A stretch of 64,000 bases of DNA from Martensiomyces pterosporus (GCA_025201845.1 MU603932.1:235481-299480), one strand, 5' to 3'; positions 1-10,022 are shown, counted from the stretch's first letter. Program-made: numbers and translations. Notes: generated by a model not told the origin, from the letters alone.

Positions 1-568
1 AGCCTTGAGCGCGTTTGGCGCCCTGGGGCTTTACATCTGCAGCCCTGGCTGAGCAGCCCTGTTCGATGCGGGAGAGAATGTTGAAGCAGACTGCGAGGAC
101 AATCGATGAGAATGAATTGGAAAACGTATGTGCGTGGAATACAGCCAGGCAGTGCGAGCTTGCCAGCAGCAGCATCGTTGGCCGCAAGCGTGCAGAGGAA
201 TTGATCCTCCGAATTGTGCTGTAAATGCTGCAGTCGACAACAAAGGTCAATAGCGCCATAAACAAGCGTGTAGTGCAGAATATCAGGGTGCTTGTCAGCT
301 CCAATTGCACGCCAAACTTCAACAGCGCGTGCTGAGCGCATTTAAGCAGGACCATGGGTGTGCCCGAGTACAGATAGATGGGCACTATGGATCTGACAGG
401 CGATTTGGAAGTGAACTCCCAGGTGTGCAAGGCATCTAGTCCGAAAACATCGCTGGAGACGACCTCTGGCGCCTGGAAGAACTCGTCTGGGTGAATATAC
501 GCGGGGCTGATGGAGAGCAGCAGGCGCGCAACGACCAATGCTGCGTATATCGACCTTGGTCGCCACAT
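1..568 (-). CDS. SMP3: GPI mannosyltransferase 4 (Smp3/PIGZ family), 5' part
   Basis: The open frame runs from the ATG at 566-568 through the window edge without a stop, so only about 189 N-terminal residues are present. Just after a short hydrophobic N-terminus comes HPDEFFQAPEVV, the luminal HPDE(F)F motif of GT22 dolichol-phosphate-mannose transferases. YLYSGTPMVLLKC and further hydrophobic stretches follow, as in these multi-spanning ER enzymes. Smp3 adds the fourth, side-branching mannose to GPI anchors in the ER lumen. The HPDEFFQ form points to Smp3/PIGZ rather than Gpi10 or Alg9, but the missing C-terminus prevents a full check. The gene is divergent from IWR1, with about 450 bp between the starts. 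Confidence 0.82.
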   Translation of the reverse strand, partial: MWRPRSIYAALVVARLLLSISPAYIHPDEFFQAPEVVSSDVFGLDALHTWEFTSKSPVRSIVPIYLYSGTPMVLLKCAQHALLKFGVQLELTSTLIFCTTRLFMALLTFVVDCSIYSTIRRINSSARLRPTMLLLASSHCLAVFHAHTFSNSFSSIVLAVCFNILSRIEQGCSARAADVKPQGAKRAQG

Positions 569-1024
569 CCTCGACAGCTTCTTTTTGCGCGCTTCACCTG
601 CAGCACCGAAAGGCGATTAGCTGGAATTCAGAAATGAGAAATGGAGGAAGAGGCACCGGTTTAAACCACAGAGCCATTAACAGCCCAGAATGTCGCAGTC
701 GTGGAGATAAAGAGCCCTCTCGGCCAGCCGCGGCCTTGCGGAGCTCATCCCAGCAAGGAGCTAGCATGTATCAAGAAGAACACAGTTTACGGTCAGATCA
801 CGTGTGCTGCAGATTGCCTCCTTTGATCAGTTCAGCCAAAATGATCAAACGCCCAAGCCCCAAAAAAAAAGCCGGTGGCAGGGGCCAGGAAAGGCAAGCA
901 AACAAGACATGGTGCCTTTACCCCACATGCCATGCTTGTCTTTCCTCTCGCTGTGCTCAGCTTCTCTCCAAAAGTATTATTGCAGCTCCCGTTCCTCAAT
1001 TGCACCTGTGGCCGCCGTGCTAGA
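569..1024. promoter_or_regulatory. Divergent intergenic region SMP3/IWR1
   Basis: These 456 bp lie between two divergent start codons and must hold both promoters. A TCACGTG E-box core is at 798-804. Short frames on both strands show no family resemblance and are taken as non-coding. Confidence 0.45.
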
Positions 1025-2113
1025 ATGCTGAGACAAAGCCCGAATGTCGGAATTACAGCTGGGCAAGCAAGCGAGCCCCTGACGATTCTTCGTGTCAAGC
1101 GGAAGCGCGATCAGGAGCCGCTAGAAGCGCTGGTCATTCATCAGCAGAGGAGAAAGATCGCCAGCCAAGGTGATGTGCATACAAGCGAGGGTCTGGCAAG
1201 TGGGGGTCTGGCAAGTGGGGGTCTGGCAAGTGGGGGTCTGGCAAGCAAGGCAACGACAGACACTGGCGACAGGACTGAATCGAGCGAAAAGCCGCTGCTG
1301 TTTGCTCTGGGCGAGACGATTTCGGAAGCAGAGTTTGGTGATGCCTCCAGGAGAATCGCTTTGCAGAGCCGCTTGACCTCATTGGCGAAGCGGCGCCACG
1401 AAGATACAGCTATGCAGCAAGATGGCACGCAGGGTGCACCCAAGCCAGAGCAGGCTACAGGCCCTGGGGATGCTCGTCAAACCAAATTCCGGGTTGTGGG
1501 CAAGCGGCAGATTCAGCTCGCTGATGACACTCTGCAGCAGCCTGCCACCAAAAGCACCAACTACGGCATTCCCCAAGTCCTTGCCTCTGCAGACTTGGAG
1601 CCAGCCAGGGACAAAATCAGAATGTTTGATGCTATCAACGAGGACGATTTCCTGACTACGCAGTCTAAAGGGAGACCAGACCCATATGCCGACCTGGCTC
1701 TTGGCCGACCATCGTCTACAAACGCCAACGGCGACAGCACACAGGACATCATGGATACGCTCCTGCCTATGGTCCGCGACTATCTCTCATTCAGCCAGCC
1801 AAAGCCAGAGTACGTCTACGATTTTTACTATGTGCAGCAGTCCCATGCAGGAATGGATCCCAACATACTCCGTGCTCCGAATGTCGGAACCGTTTTGTGG
1901 GTTGACGACGCGGAGGAGTTCACGAACGGGGGCGACAGCGACGACGATGGCAACAGCGACGACGCCGATTCTAACGCAGAGGACTACTACACAAATGACT
2001 ACCCAGACGAGCCCGAATATAACAGTGAGATCGACGATTACTACTATTCGTCAGATGAGCGCGAGCAGCTTCAGAACAACGACTTGGACGCCTATTCCGA
2101 TTGCGAGTGGTGA
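1025..2113 (+). CDS. IWR1: RNA polymerase II nuclear import factor Iwr1 (SLC7A6OS family)
   Basis: The predicted protein has 362 residues. It opens with PLTILRVKRKRDQEPLEAL, the N-terminal signature of Iwr1/SLC7A6OS, which contains the bipartite nuclear import signal. The C-terminal third holds the Iwr1 domain (YVYDFYYVQQS, then VGTVLWVDDAEEF) followed by an Asp/Glu/Tyr-rich acidic tail. Iwr1 binds assembled RNA polymerase II in the cytoplasm and takes it into the nucleus. The frame is open upstream to 875, but that extension looks non-coding and family members begin near the RVKRKR motif, so the ATG at 1025 is chosen. The middle holds a perfect 15-bp tandem repeat (GLASG units). It converges with TAH18. 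Confidence 0.88.
   Translation: MLRQSPNVGITAGQASEPLTILRVKRKRDQEPLEALVIHQQRRKIASQGDVHTSEGLASGGLASGGLASGGLASKATTDTGDRTESSEKPLLFALGETISEAEFGDASRRIALQSRLTSLAKRRHEDTAMQQDGTQGAPKPEQATGPGDARQTKFRVVGKRQIQLADDTLQQPATKSTNYGIPQVLASADLEPARDKIRMFDAINEDDFLTTQSKGRPDPYADLALGRPSSTNANGDSTQDIMDTLLPMVRDYLSFSQPKPEYVYDFYYVQQSHAGMDPNILRAPNVGTVLWVDDAEEFTNGGDSDDDGNSDDADSNAEDYYTNDYPDEPEYNSEIDDYYYSSDEREQLQNNDLDAYSDCEW
1191..1245 (+). repeat. 15-bp tandem repeat in the IWR1 coding sequence
   Basis: The unit gtctggcaagtgggg is repeated about 3.7 times without mismatch and encodes GLASG units. Its length keeps the frame. It sits in the weakly conserved region between the N-terminal import signal and the Iwr1 domain. Confidence 0.95.
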
Positions 2114-2693
2114 GGTGCGCTGGACTACCAATTTAAAAGTGGGAGTGCTCCAGGAAATTCGGGGCGTTTCCATGGGCAATAAACACCGGCAGACGCTGTA
2201 GCTTGTTATCAGCACTCTATAACTGCAGTGGACAAAAGATGAAAGAGACGAATGCAAGGAATGACCTCTAACAGAATCGGTTTATTCCGTAGATACATAT
2301 GGTTGCGAGGTATGCAGCAGGCTAGGTTTGTAGAATATGTGCGAGGGCGCCACGCGAATATATGCCTGCGATCACTACAACCAGAATTTCGGCATTTGTG
2401 GCCCGTATCCAGGGAAGCTGGTATCCGTGGGGGTGTAGCGACAGGACTCACCCGAGCTGGTGCTATTTGTCCCTCGTGCGAGCCACAATCGCTGCCAAAG
2501 AGCTGTGCCTCCGCATGTGTCTCTCGGGGGTTTCCTGCCTCCTGCAGGACATGCCAACGGCATCGCGCACTTCGATCACCTATGGTTATAGCTAGAGACC
2601 CCTCGAGCATCAGGCGAAATGCGACCAGACAGCATTGAGCTATGGCCACAAAGCCTTTGCGTATTTTGATTGCTGGTATGCAAATCCACCTGC
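2114..2693. other. Convergent intergenic region IWR1/TAH18
   Basis: About 580 bp lie between two stop codons. Short frames on both strands show no family features, and no RNA gene was recognised. It probably contains only the two 3' UTRs and polyadenylation sites. Confidence 0.5.
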
Positions 2694-4475
2694 CTAGTAC
2701 CAGCATTCTTCCTGGTAGCGGCCTGCCTTCTCCATGGCCTTGATATAGCCGCTGGCCTCATCGCTATCCATACTGGAGTTGCCGGAAACTACACCAACAA
2801 ACGCCTGACGTACATCCTCGGGCATGCGATTGGCATTTCCAGAAACGTAGACGACAGCGCCGTGCTCGTCAATCAGCGACCAGATAGGCTTGCTGTTCTC
2901 CAGAATCCGATGCTGCACATAGTCCTTTTTCCCTTCCTGGTCTCTCGAGAATGCGCAGTACAAATGGAGCGACCTGTCGCTTTGCCACGACTCAAGCTCG
3001 TCGCGATAGTAAAAGTCCTTGCTCTTGCTGCGACATCCAAAGAACAGGTAGTTATCGCTGGCGCCGTCGTGGCGTCTCTTTTGGATGAACGACATAAAGG
3101 CAGCGATGCCTGTCCCCGGACCAACCATGATAATGGGGGTGGATGTGTCAGCGGGCAGCTTCATTGTGCCCTTGGAAAACCTCAGCGGAACCGTTTGGCC
3201 AACTGGCAAGTGCGCGAGCCACTGCGTGCATACGCCTACGCGCGGGCGGTACATGATCGTTTTGTATTTGACTATGGCTACAGTCAGGTCGATTGTTCTG
3301 GGAGTCACGGCGCACGACGATGAGATTGAAAACGAACGCTCGGCAATGACGGGGAACACGTCAAAGATGTAGGCCAGCGGAACGCGCGATTCAGGAAAAT
3401 CGTCCAACACCTCTAGGATGGTCCGCTTCGGCCGCATGCAGTAGGTGTGCAGCTCATCCTGACCAGCGGCACTGGAGAACTCGCGCAGCTTTTCCTTCTC
3501 GTCCTCGCCCCGAGAGAAGTAATACAGCATTTCAAAGAACGACCTCCGAGGCACGGACATGATGTCGAAATAGCTGGTAAACAGCCAGCGCAAAGTAGTG
3601 TGTCGGGGAAGCCATGGCGGCGCGCTGGCAGGATCCCGCGGAGCAACGCTGATCGGTCTGTCGGCATCCCCAAGCCAGCCCATGGTCTTGAGAAAGGCAC
3701 ACACGTCCTTTTCCAGGTTGCTTGGTCTGAAAACAGCGCAGTCGCCGGGGCCCCACGTCGGAACACCCGCATGGTCCTGCAGCTCGAACTGGAAATGGCG
3801 GACATCCTGGAAGTGGTCCTCGGCTGTGATCCTCTCCGAAACTGTGAGCTTGGCAGGATAGCTGTTTTCAATAGTAGTGGTCGGTAGCCCTTGCTGGATT
3901 GCGAGCTTGCCGGCATCACTGGTGGCGAAGTCCACATCAAAAGTCGGCTCGGGGGTAACCAAGTCAGATATGATGGGCTCCGGAAGAGGGAGCCTGTCGA
4001 GCAATGCGCTCCACAGGTTGACAAGCCAAGGATCCAGTGTTCCATCGGTGCCCAAGTAATGCTGGTCGTCGCCATCCCCGCGCGGAACTATAGGCGACGC
4101 ACCCAGCTGCTGCAGCCGGCGGAACAGGCGCTTGGCAGGGAAGTTGAACTTTTGGTAGCTTGAGTCGCCCAGCCCGAACACAGCAAACTCCATGCCCTCG
4201 AGCGCATCGTGCGGGATTGACTTGCGCAGGAGGAAATGCCAGAACCTCTTCATGTTGTCCGGCTCCTCGCCCTGGCCAGTGGTCGAGCACACAAATATGA
4301 CTGGGCACGTTGTCGCGAACACTAGCGCCCTGTCGGCCTGGTCCATCGCTTGCACCTGTGTGGAGAAGTGGCGCCTCCATGCCTGGCGAGCTATTCGCCG
4401 CGCAGTGTCTTCGGCGTACCCAGTCTGCGATCCGTAGAGTATCAGCAGCCTGCGCTCTCGTTCAGCAACTGCCAT
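2694..4475 (-). CDS. TAH18: NADPH-dependent diflavin oxidoreductase Tah18/NDOR1
   Basis: This single-exon gene encodes 593 residues, the normal size for the family. The flavodoxin-like FMN domain shows LYGSQTGYAED near residue 15, STTGQGEEPDNM and FGLGDSSYQKFN. The FAD/NADPH module follows, with RSFSISSS (FAD-binding RxxS), GPGTGIAAFMSF (NADP binding), FFGCRSKSKDFYYRDE and VYVSGNANRMPEDV. The C-terminus ends in an aromatic pair (CWY), as expected for flavin stacking. Tah18 passes electrons from NADPH to Dre2/anamorsin for cytosolic Fe-S cluster assembly. A TATA-like element is about 75 bp upstream of the ATG. Confidence 0.95.
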   Translation of the reverse strand: MAVAERERRLLILYGSQTGYAEDTARRIARQAWRRHFSTQVQAMDQADRALVFATTCPVIFVCSTTGQGEEPDNMKRFWHFLLRKSIPHDALEGMEFAVFGLGDSSYQKFNFPAKRLFRRLQQLGASPIVPRGDGDDQHYLGTDGTLDPWLVNLWSALLDRLPLPEPIISDLVTPEPTFDVDFATSDAGKLAIQQGLPTTTIENSYPAKLTVSERITAEDHFQDVRHFQFELQDHAGVPTWGPGDCAVFRPSNLEKDVCAFLKTMGWLGDADRPISVAPRDPASAPPWLPRHTTLRWLFTSYFDIMSVPRRSFFEMLYYFSRGEDEKEKLREFSSAAGQDELHTYCMRPKRTILEVLDDFPESRVPLAYIFDVFPVIAERSFSISSSCAVTPRTIDLTVAIVKYKTIMYRPRVGVCTQWLAHLPVGQTVPLRFSKGTMKLPADTSTPIIMVGPGTGIAAFMSFIQKRRHDGASDNYLFFGCRSKSKDFYYRDELESWQSDRSLHLYCAFSRDQEGKKDYVQHRILENSKPIWSLIDEHGAVVYVSGNANRMPEDVRQAFVGVVSGNSSMDSDEASGYIKAMEKAGRYQEECWY

Positions 4476-4550
4476 TTCCTAGTGTTGAGTTGCTTGGTGC
4501 CCAAATCCAATATGCAGCAGGCTAAGAGGTGTGCAGAATGGGGCGTCAGT

Positions 4551-4557
4551 TTATATA
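4551..4557 (-). promoter_or_regulatory. TATA-like element of TAH18
   Basis: Minus-strand TATATAA lies about 75 bp upstream of the TAH18 ATG at 4475. Motif and position fit a TATA box; there is no expression evidence. Confidence 0.4.
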
Positions 4558-4674
4558 GTAGAAATGCAGATAAAGTGGGAAGCGCAAACCGCGGAATGAG
4601 AAAAAGAATGAGCCCGCCGGCAAACGGCCACTTTGAAATCCAGTAGGGCTGAAAGGAGAAGGCGTGCTAGCGAG

Positions 4675-4983
4675 TCACAACTCAGAGCTGGATATTTTGA
4701 CTATATCAATCGTTTTGGCCAGCGACTTCCACTGCTCGTTCGTTTCGTCCACCCTGTCGGCCAACCGTGCAGCGCTGCTTTGCGCAGCCGACAGCGTCTG
4801 CTGAGTGTCCCTGATGGCTGCATCCAGCCCGGCTGTTTGCTTTGCGGCTCTGGCCAGCATGTCCTTGAGCTCGCTGCCCCCCGACGATTCTTGGGCCAGC
4901 GAGCCTAGTTCTCCTAGAATCGCCTGCGCGTGCTCGTGGATGTCTGTCTGCGCCTCCCCAACAGCGGTGCCTTTAGAACTCAT
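4675..4983 (-). CDS. Small coiled-coil protein, family not recognised
   Basis: The frame encodes 102 residues with no Cys, Pro or Gly-rich features except a short SSGG link near residue 34. Hydrophobic residues spaced as heptads (ILGELGSL, MLARAAKQTAGL, LSAAQSSAARLADRV, WKSLAKTIDIV) predict an almost entirely helical coiled coil. Size and pattern resemble small subunits of BLOC-1/BORC or DASH-type complexes, but I cannot assign one. The frame is long for its position and has a plausible start. It is divergent from the DinB-like gene. Confidence 0.6.
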   Translation of the reverse strand: MSSKGTAVGEAQTDIHEHAQAILGELGSLAQESSGGSELKDMLARAAKQTAGLDAAIRDTQQTLSAAQSSAARLADRVDETNEQWKSLAKTIDIVKISSSEL

Positions 4984-5571
4984 GGTTCAGCGGTGTGCAG
5001 TGTGCAGTAAGCGACGAACAAACAAAGCAACAGCGAGGGCTGCTCTGGGCATCTGCGCCCGCATAGCCCTCCTAGTGGGGTGAGTTGCTGCCCGGCAGCA
5101 TATATGGGTTGCCTCTGCCTTGCCTCCCGCAAGAAGCAAGCACACCGATATACATGCTGGGAGGTCATGTGCTGCAGCGCTAAAGCCAGAGTTGGTCAAG
5201 TGGCCGCCGCCACCACCCGTTTGCGCATTACAGAAACGAGCACTGACAAAAGCCCAGAAATGCAACACACTGCGTATTTGCATTGCAGGTGGCTCAAGGG
5301 GGTTCGGGGTAGGAAGGAATAGTGGAGCAGAGAGGCAGGAAGCGGGAGCCTGGCTTGATTGTCCAGCTGCAGAGCGCATGGCTCAACCTTACACATGCGC
5401 ATCCATGGCCCTGGGCAATGCCCACAGGAGGAAGAGGCCCTTGATGAATGGCAGCGAGGCAACGCCTTGTGCGCCGACTCCTTTGGCGCCCGCCCTCCTC
5501 CTTCTCTGCTTTGCAACAGGATTGTCACGTTTTCCCTCCACTTGTTTGCATATCTATCTTTCTTGTGTTTT
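4984..5571. promoter_or_regulatory. Divergent intergenic region, coiled-coil gene/DinB-like gene
   Basis: About 590 bp lie between divergent start codons. Overlapping short frames here have shifting composition and no recognisable domain. The stretch just before the DinB-like ATG is T/C-rich, as is common near fungal starts. Confidence 0.4.
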
Positions 5572-6249
5572 ATGGACGACAAAGCCTCTGAGACGCTGTT
5601 TGCCAGCGCTGTGGGCTACTTGCAGCATCTGAGCGGAGCGATATCTAGTCTGGACGATGCGACATACACGCGGGCGTCAACCGCCCTGCCGGGGAGCACA
5701 ATAGGCAAGCATGTGCGCCATGTCCTCGACCACTTCAACCTTCTGTTTGCCGCCGCCCTGCCGCCACAAACCGGCACAGAGAGCGCTGCTACGCGCGAGC
5801 CACGCTGTGAGCCGGTGCATTACTCGCACCGAGTGCGCAACGTAAGTGACTGCATGGCAATGCGCTGGCGCTGTTTGGCGATGGAGTTCAGGAGTCTTAG
5901 CCCTGCCGTTTTGTTCGTCTGCTGCTAACCCCCGCTGCTGTAGGTCTCAACTGAGAAGGACGTCGCAAGCGGCATGTCGAGTATCGAGGCAGCTGTGGAG
6001 CGCGCGCTGGATCTCCAGCTACGATCGCCTGGTCTGCTTGAGCCAATCCAGGTGTTTGACACGCTGCCCAACGGAAAAGAAGCAGGGTTTACGTCGACGC
6101 TAGGCCGAGAGCTGTGGTTCTGCATCCACCACCTGGTGCACCACAACGCAGTCATCGCATCGCTGATGCACGAGTTTGGCCTCGATCGCCCGGCTGACTT
6201 TGCCTACGCCCCGTCGACGATCCACGCGCAGGAAGCAGCCAAAAACTAA
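5572..6249 (+). CDS. DinB-like four-helix protein, two exons
   Basis: Exons are 5572-5841 and 5944-6249, giving 191 residues. The 102-bp intron has donor GTAAGT, a GCTAAC branch site and acceptor TAG, and joins in phase 0. Residues such as STIGKHVRHVLDHFN, VHYSHRVRN and ELWFCIHHLVHHNAVIASL carry His at the spacing seen in DinB/DUF664-type putative metalloenzymes (metal site from one N-terminal and two C-terminal His). Bacterial relatives include thiol-dependent S-transferases and damage-inducible proteins. No function is known for the fungal form. The start gives an N-terminus MDDKASETLF in register with the first helix. Confidence 0.75.
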
Positions 6250-6522
6250 GCCAGATCCGAGTGCCAAAGTACTGCACTCCGGCACACGCAAAAGGGCAGC
6301 TTGCCAATGCACACGCACGTAGATACTGCGGCGGAACACTAAGCAGGGCCGCGGAACAAAACAAAGGCAGCAAGGCATACACCAAAAATCCTCTTCAGAT
6401 TCTCTGCCAGCTCTCTGAATAAACGCAATGCGGTTTGGGTCCACATGTATTGGAACAAAAGCTATAGAAAAGAAAGCACGCTGGGAGGCTCCCGGGTGGG
6501 GATGGTAAATGCCGCTCTGCTT

Positions 6523-7950
6523 TTAGAAGCCGGCAACACCAAGACCACCAAGCTCGGCCTGCTCCTTGGCGAAGGTCTCAAAGTAGTTGTAGATGATGGT
6601 GACAGCAAGGAGGATACCAGTGCCCGAGCCGATGGCGCCAAGGAGGTCGGCGGAGATGGACAGAATGCCAATGATAACACCGCCGACAGTGGCAGCAGTG
6701 GGGATGATGCGCTTGAGCTCCTTGTACATCGAGGTGTCGCGGTAGCCAGCAATGACGGTCTGCTGCTCGCGCAGCTCACGAGCGACATCGCGGGGTCCCG
6801 AGCCGCTGACGTCGAGCCAGGTGCGCGAGAGGAGGGCGCAGGCAGTGAGCATGTACGCGACGTACAGGGCAAAGTGGATCGGGTCCTTGAGGGTGTTGAT
6901 GAACGAGCGGGGAGGGGTCATGTAGTAGGCAAGGCCCGAGGTGGGGAAGAACTGCGACGATCCCTGGTAGGGCTCCCAGACGCCAAAGAGGCGGATAAGC
7001 AGGTTGTCGGGGAAGCGGCGGTAGAGGAGCTGCGAGATCATAAACACGTTCGACGCCAGGGCAGACTGCAGCATGATGGGCATGTTCGAGGTGTAGAACA
7101 GCTTGATGGGGAACGAGGCGCGGTGGCCACGGAAGCGAGCCGACTTGACTGGGATCTCGACGCGGAAGCCCTGGAGGTAGATGACCACGGCAAACACGAG
7201 AGCAGTGGCGACAAGGTTGGTGAGGTTGGGCAGGCTGGAGCGGGTGAAGGCCTCAAAGATGGCCTTGAACTTGTTGGAGCGCACAAAGAGGAGGTGGAAG
7301 AAGGCAATGATAGCGCCCTCAAACTCGGGGCCCTTGCCGTTGTTGACGGTGAGGGGCGAGAGGGACTTCCACACGATGTCCTCGCAGATGTTGGTGGCGA
7401 TGAACAGGTTGATGCCAGAGCCAAGACCGTAGCCCTTCTGGAGCATCTCGTCGAGAAGGATGACAATGACGCCGGCAACAAAGAGCTGGATGATCAGAAG
7501 AAGGCAGATGCCAGCGCCGAGGTTCTTGGGGTCGCCGTACTGGCCGGTCATGACAGCAACGGTGGCAGAGCCAAAGGTGATGAGCATGGCGAAGAGCTTC
7601 TGCGCACCCGAGAAGAGAGCACGGTCCTCACGGAGCGAGTAGTCGACCTCGATGATCTGGGCGCCAGCGAGAAGCTGCATGATCATGCCCGACGTGATGA
7701 TAGGCGTGATACCAAACTCCATGAGCGTTCCGCGGTTAGAGGCGAGAATCACACGCATCCAGTACAGAGGGTCGGACGAGTCCGACGACATGATGCCGTA
7801 GAGAGGAACCTGGGACAGGACAAGGAAGATGAGCAGAGTAATCACGGTCCACAGAATCTTCTGGTTGAATGCAACCTTGCGGTCGGGTGCTGCCACCTCG
7901 GGGATGACAGCCATGAATGGCCGGATGAGCGTCAGGAAGCGGAAGCCCAT
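6523..7950 (-). CDS. SEC61: Protein transport protein Sec61 subunit alpha
   Basis: This single exon encodes 475 residues, the usual length. The N-terminus [19 protein letters not shown] and the stretch [20 protein letters not shown] are near-identical to eukaryotic Sec61 alpha. Ten membrane segments are expected. [16 protein letters not shown] lies near the C-terminus. It forms the ER channel for co- and post-translational translocation. The beta subunit is also in this window, 38 kb away at 45656, so the two are unlinked in any operon sense. The opposite strand is open for 536 codons, which is a codon-bias shadow. Confidence 0.97.
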   Translation of the reverse strand: MGFRFLTLIRPFMAVIPEVAAPDRKVAFNQKILWTVITLLIFLVLSQVPLYGIMSSDSSDPLYWMRVILASNRGTLMEFGITPIITSGMIMQLLAGAQIIEVDYSLREDRALFSGAQKLFAMLITFGSATVAVMTGQYGDPKNLGAGICLLLIIQLFVAGVIVILLDEMLQKGYGLGSGINLFIATNICEDIVWKSLSPLTVNNGKGPEFEGAIIAFFHLLFVRSNKFKAIFEAFTRSSLPNLTNLVATALVFAVVIYLQGFRVEIPVKSARFRGHRASFPIKLFYTSNMPIMLQSALASNVFMISQLLYRRFPDNLLIRLFGVWEPYQGSSQFFPTSGLAYYMTPPRSFINTLKDPIHFALYVAYMLTACALLSRTWLDVSGSGPRDVARELREQQTVIAGYRDTSMYKELKRIIPTAATVGGVIIGILSISADLLGAIGSGTGILLAVTIIYNYFETFAKEQAELGGLGVAGF

Positions 7951-8381
7951 GGCGTCTTAGAGGTCCTGAATGTAGGTGGAGAGGATATTATATATGGGCG
8001 AGCGGGAGATTGCAGGCACCAGTTGAGACGGGGGGCTGGGCAAGAAAGCGAATAATAAAAGGAAATAATGCAGGAAGAAAAGAGGGCGCGGCTCTCGCCA
8101 GCACAGCTATCAGCTCCTTTTGTATTCTACTCTCTTCCTTCGGGCCCAGCTCCAGTGGGCCTGGAGGCGGCATGCAGCTACTGCTGCTGTCCTCTTTCTT
8201 TTTTTGGCTGGGCGGGCGAACCAGCGAACGAGTGCGCTGGATCAAGGGATTTTGGCAGACAGCACCCAATAGGATGCGGCCAACCGAGCAAGAGCACCGC
8301 GTTCATTGGCTGAACCATCACGTGCCCTCCATTCCTCTGGCAGCTATGAGGCAGCAGCAGCAGCAGCCAGAGAGCCCAAGG
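7951..8381. promoter_or_regulatory. SEC61 upstream region
   Basis: These 431 bp separate the SEC61 start from the stop of the next minus-strand gene. They contain an AT-rich TATATAATA-like stretch about 35-45 bp upstream of the ATG. A palindromic CACGTG E-box is at 8319-8324, with an inverted CCAAT (ATTGG) at 8305-8309. Their roles are inferred from sequence only. Confidence 0.4.
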
Positions 8382-9845
8382 CTACGTGTGGCGGTACTTG
8401 GACCGGAGCACGTTGTGGACGCCGACAGAGTGCACCTTGACCATATCGGCAATCTGGCGGTCCTTCGTTTCGGGCAGGAAGAAGAGACAAAGGACAAAGG
8501 CAGCGACGTTGAACGCCATGAAGAAGAGGAACGTGTAGTTGCCCAGCCCGCTCTGGAGTGGCGGGAATATGACGCCAATGACAAAGGTGAACAGGTAGTT
8601 GACCCCAGTGCCGATGGCGTTGAAGGCTGCAGCGGCGTATGTGGGCGTAAGCTCGCCAGCCGATGTCCACGGGATCGGGCCAACGCCGATCTGAAAGAAA
8701 ACAAAGTACAGGAACACCGTGGCAATGACCAGCCTGTCGACTCCCCTGACGTTGCCAACGACAACGAGCAGACAGAACACAGCCATTGCGCCATGCGAGG
8801 TGAGCATCAGCGTCCTGCGCCCAAAGCGTGTGCAGAGGACCATGCCTATAAATGTTGAAACCACAGCGACGACGGAGATGACTGCGGCGAGAATCTGCGC
8901 CAGTGTTGGGATGCTGGCCGGGTCGCCGTTGGTTGTGCGGTCAAATATCGCCGTCGAGTAAAAGACAACAGCGTTGATTCCACATAGCTGCTGGAAGAGC
9001 ATCACCATTACAACTACAAGCAGCTGGTGTCGGAGGTTGTTGGGCGTTCTCCCCAATACGACATCGACTATGCCTGCAGAGTGCTCGCCCTCGGATCTCT
9101 CGCAATTGATGGCGTCTACCATCTCGGCAAACTCGGCGGTGATGTCCGCGTCTTTCCTTAGCCTCTGCAAGATGCAGTGCGCCTCGTCTTCTTTGCCCCT
9201 CAGTATCAGCCATCTGGGCGACTCGGTGCACAGCTGGCCCAGGCAAAACGTTAGCATGCCAATCAACCCAGTAACGGCAAACAGGGCACGCCAAGCCGGC
9301 GGCCGCGAGGCACCCAGGGAGACTGTCTGGGAGAGCATTATTCCAATTGCGCACGCCATTTGCAGCACTCCGCCGAGGATGTTGCGCGCCTTTGGAGTGG
9401 TTATCTCTGAGACGTACACAGCCAGCGTGCCATTCGATGCGCCAGCAGCAATGCCGACCAGCACACGCCCAATGATGAACATTGCTAGATTCACGGACAG
9501 CGACAAAAACAGAGCGCCAGCAACGGAGAACATGCTGGCCCAAATCAGCACGGGCTTCCTGCCATGTGTGTTTGACAGAGGAATGCCGGTCAGCGCGCCA
9601 GCAAGAGCCCCGAGCGCGTAGCAGCCAACGGCGACGCCCCAGACAGTATCGCTCGTGGGGATGCAGGAAGGGAACGGGCCATTAAAGTGCTTGGGTCCGG
9701 TGGTGCACTGGGAAATCACACCGCCTGGAATGTTGATAACGCCAATGTTCCAGCCAAAGTTTGCGCTCCCCAGGGCACCTACCAGGCAACAAAAGAGCTG
9801 GAATTGGGTGATTCCAATACGGCGCGAATCAGTCGTCGATGGCAT
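8382..9845 (-). CDS. Major facilitator sugar transporter (GLUT/HXT-like)
   Basis: The start at 9845 gives 487 residues and twelve predicted membrane helices. Sugar-porter motifs are visible: the N-terminal GWNIGVIN region, NTHGRKPVLIW between helices 2 and 3, FQQLCGINAVVFYS in helix 7, and PETKDR after helix 12 in place of the usual PETKG(R/K). The frame stays open to 10010, but a TATA box at 10013-10022 would place transcription start downstream of that ATG. I therefore prefer MPSTTDSRR at 9845. The probable role is hexose or polyol uptake at the plasma membrane; the substrate cannot be read from sequence. Confidence 0.88.
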   Translation of the reverse strand: MPSTTDSRRIGITQFQLFCCLVGALGSANFGWNIGVINIPGGVISQCTTGPKHFNGPFPSCIPTSDTVWGVAVGCYALGALAGALTGIPLSNTHGRKPVLIWASMFSVAGALFLSLSVNLAMFIIGRVLVGIAAGASNGTLAVYVSEITTPKARNILGGVLQMACAIGIMLSQTVSLGASRPPAWRALFAVTGLIGMLTFCLGQLCTESPRWLILRGKEDEAHCILQRLRKDADITAEFAEMVDAINCERSEGEHSAGIVDVVLGRTPNNLRHQLLVVVMVMLFQQLCGINAVVFYSTAIFDRTTNGDPASIPTLAQILAAVISVVAVVSTFIGMVLCTRFGRRTLMLTSHGAMAVFCLLVVVGNVRGVDRLVIATVFLYFVFFQIGVGPIPWTSAGELTPTYAAAAFNAIGTGVNYLFTFVIGVIFPPLQSGLGNYTFLFFMAFNVAAFVLCLFFLPETKDRQIADMVKVHSVGVHNVLRSKYRHT

Positions 9846-10012
9846 CGGTTGTGGAAAAAGACGTACTTGGGCCACTGCTGTGCTGCGGCTGGAGCTGTCT
9901 GGTAACAAGTAGGTGAGTAGAATAGCCTTGGCAGTATTCAAACAGGAGGTGGGCTTGGTTGCTAGACTTGCAATTGCAGACCCCCGCCTCCTTCCAGCAG
10001 CGTCACCCATGC

Positions 10013-10022
10013 GTATTTATAG
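10013..10022 (-). promoter_or_regulatory. TATA box of the sugar transporter gene
   Basis: Minus-strand CTATAAATAC lies 168-177 bp upstream of the chosen ATG. It overlaps the region just upstream of the alternative ATG at 10010 and so argues against that longer start. Confidence 0.45.

Noticed and set aside
6445..8055. 536-codon plus-strand frame opposite SEC61 alpha
   Set aside because: It mirrors the strongly biased codons of a highly conserved gene and has no recognisable domain.
8305..8324. ER stress element (CCAAT-N9-CCACG) upstream of SEC61
   Set aside because: An inverted CCAAT and a CACGTG are present, but spacing and order do not match ERSE or ERSE-II.
9846..10010. N-terminal extension of the sugar transporter to 10010
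   Set aside because: The likely TATA box at 10013-10022 would put transcription start inside it, and the extension has no counterpart in sugar porters.
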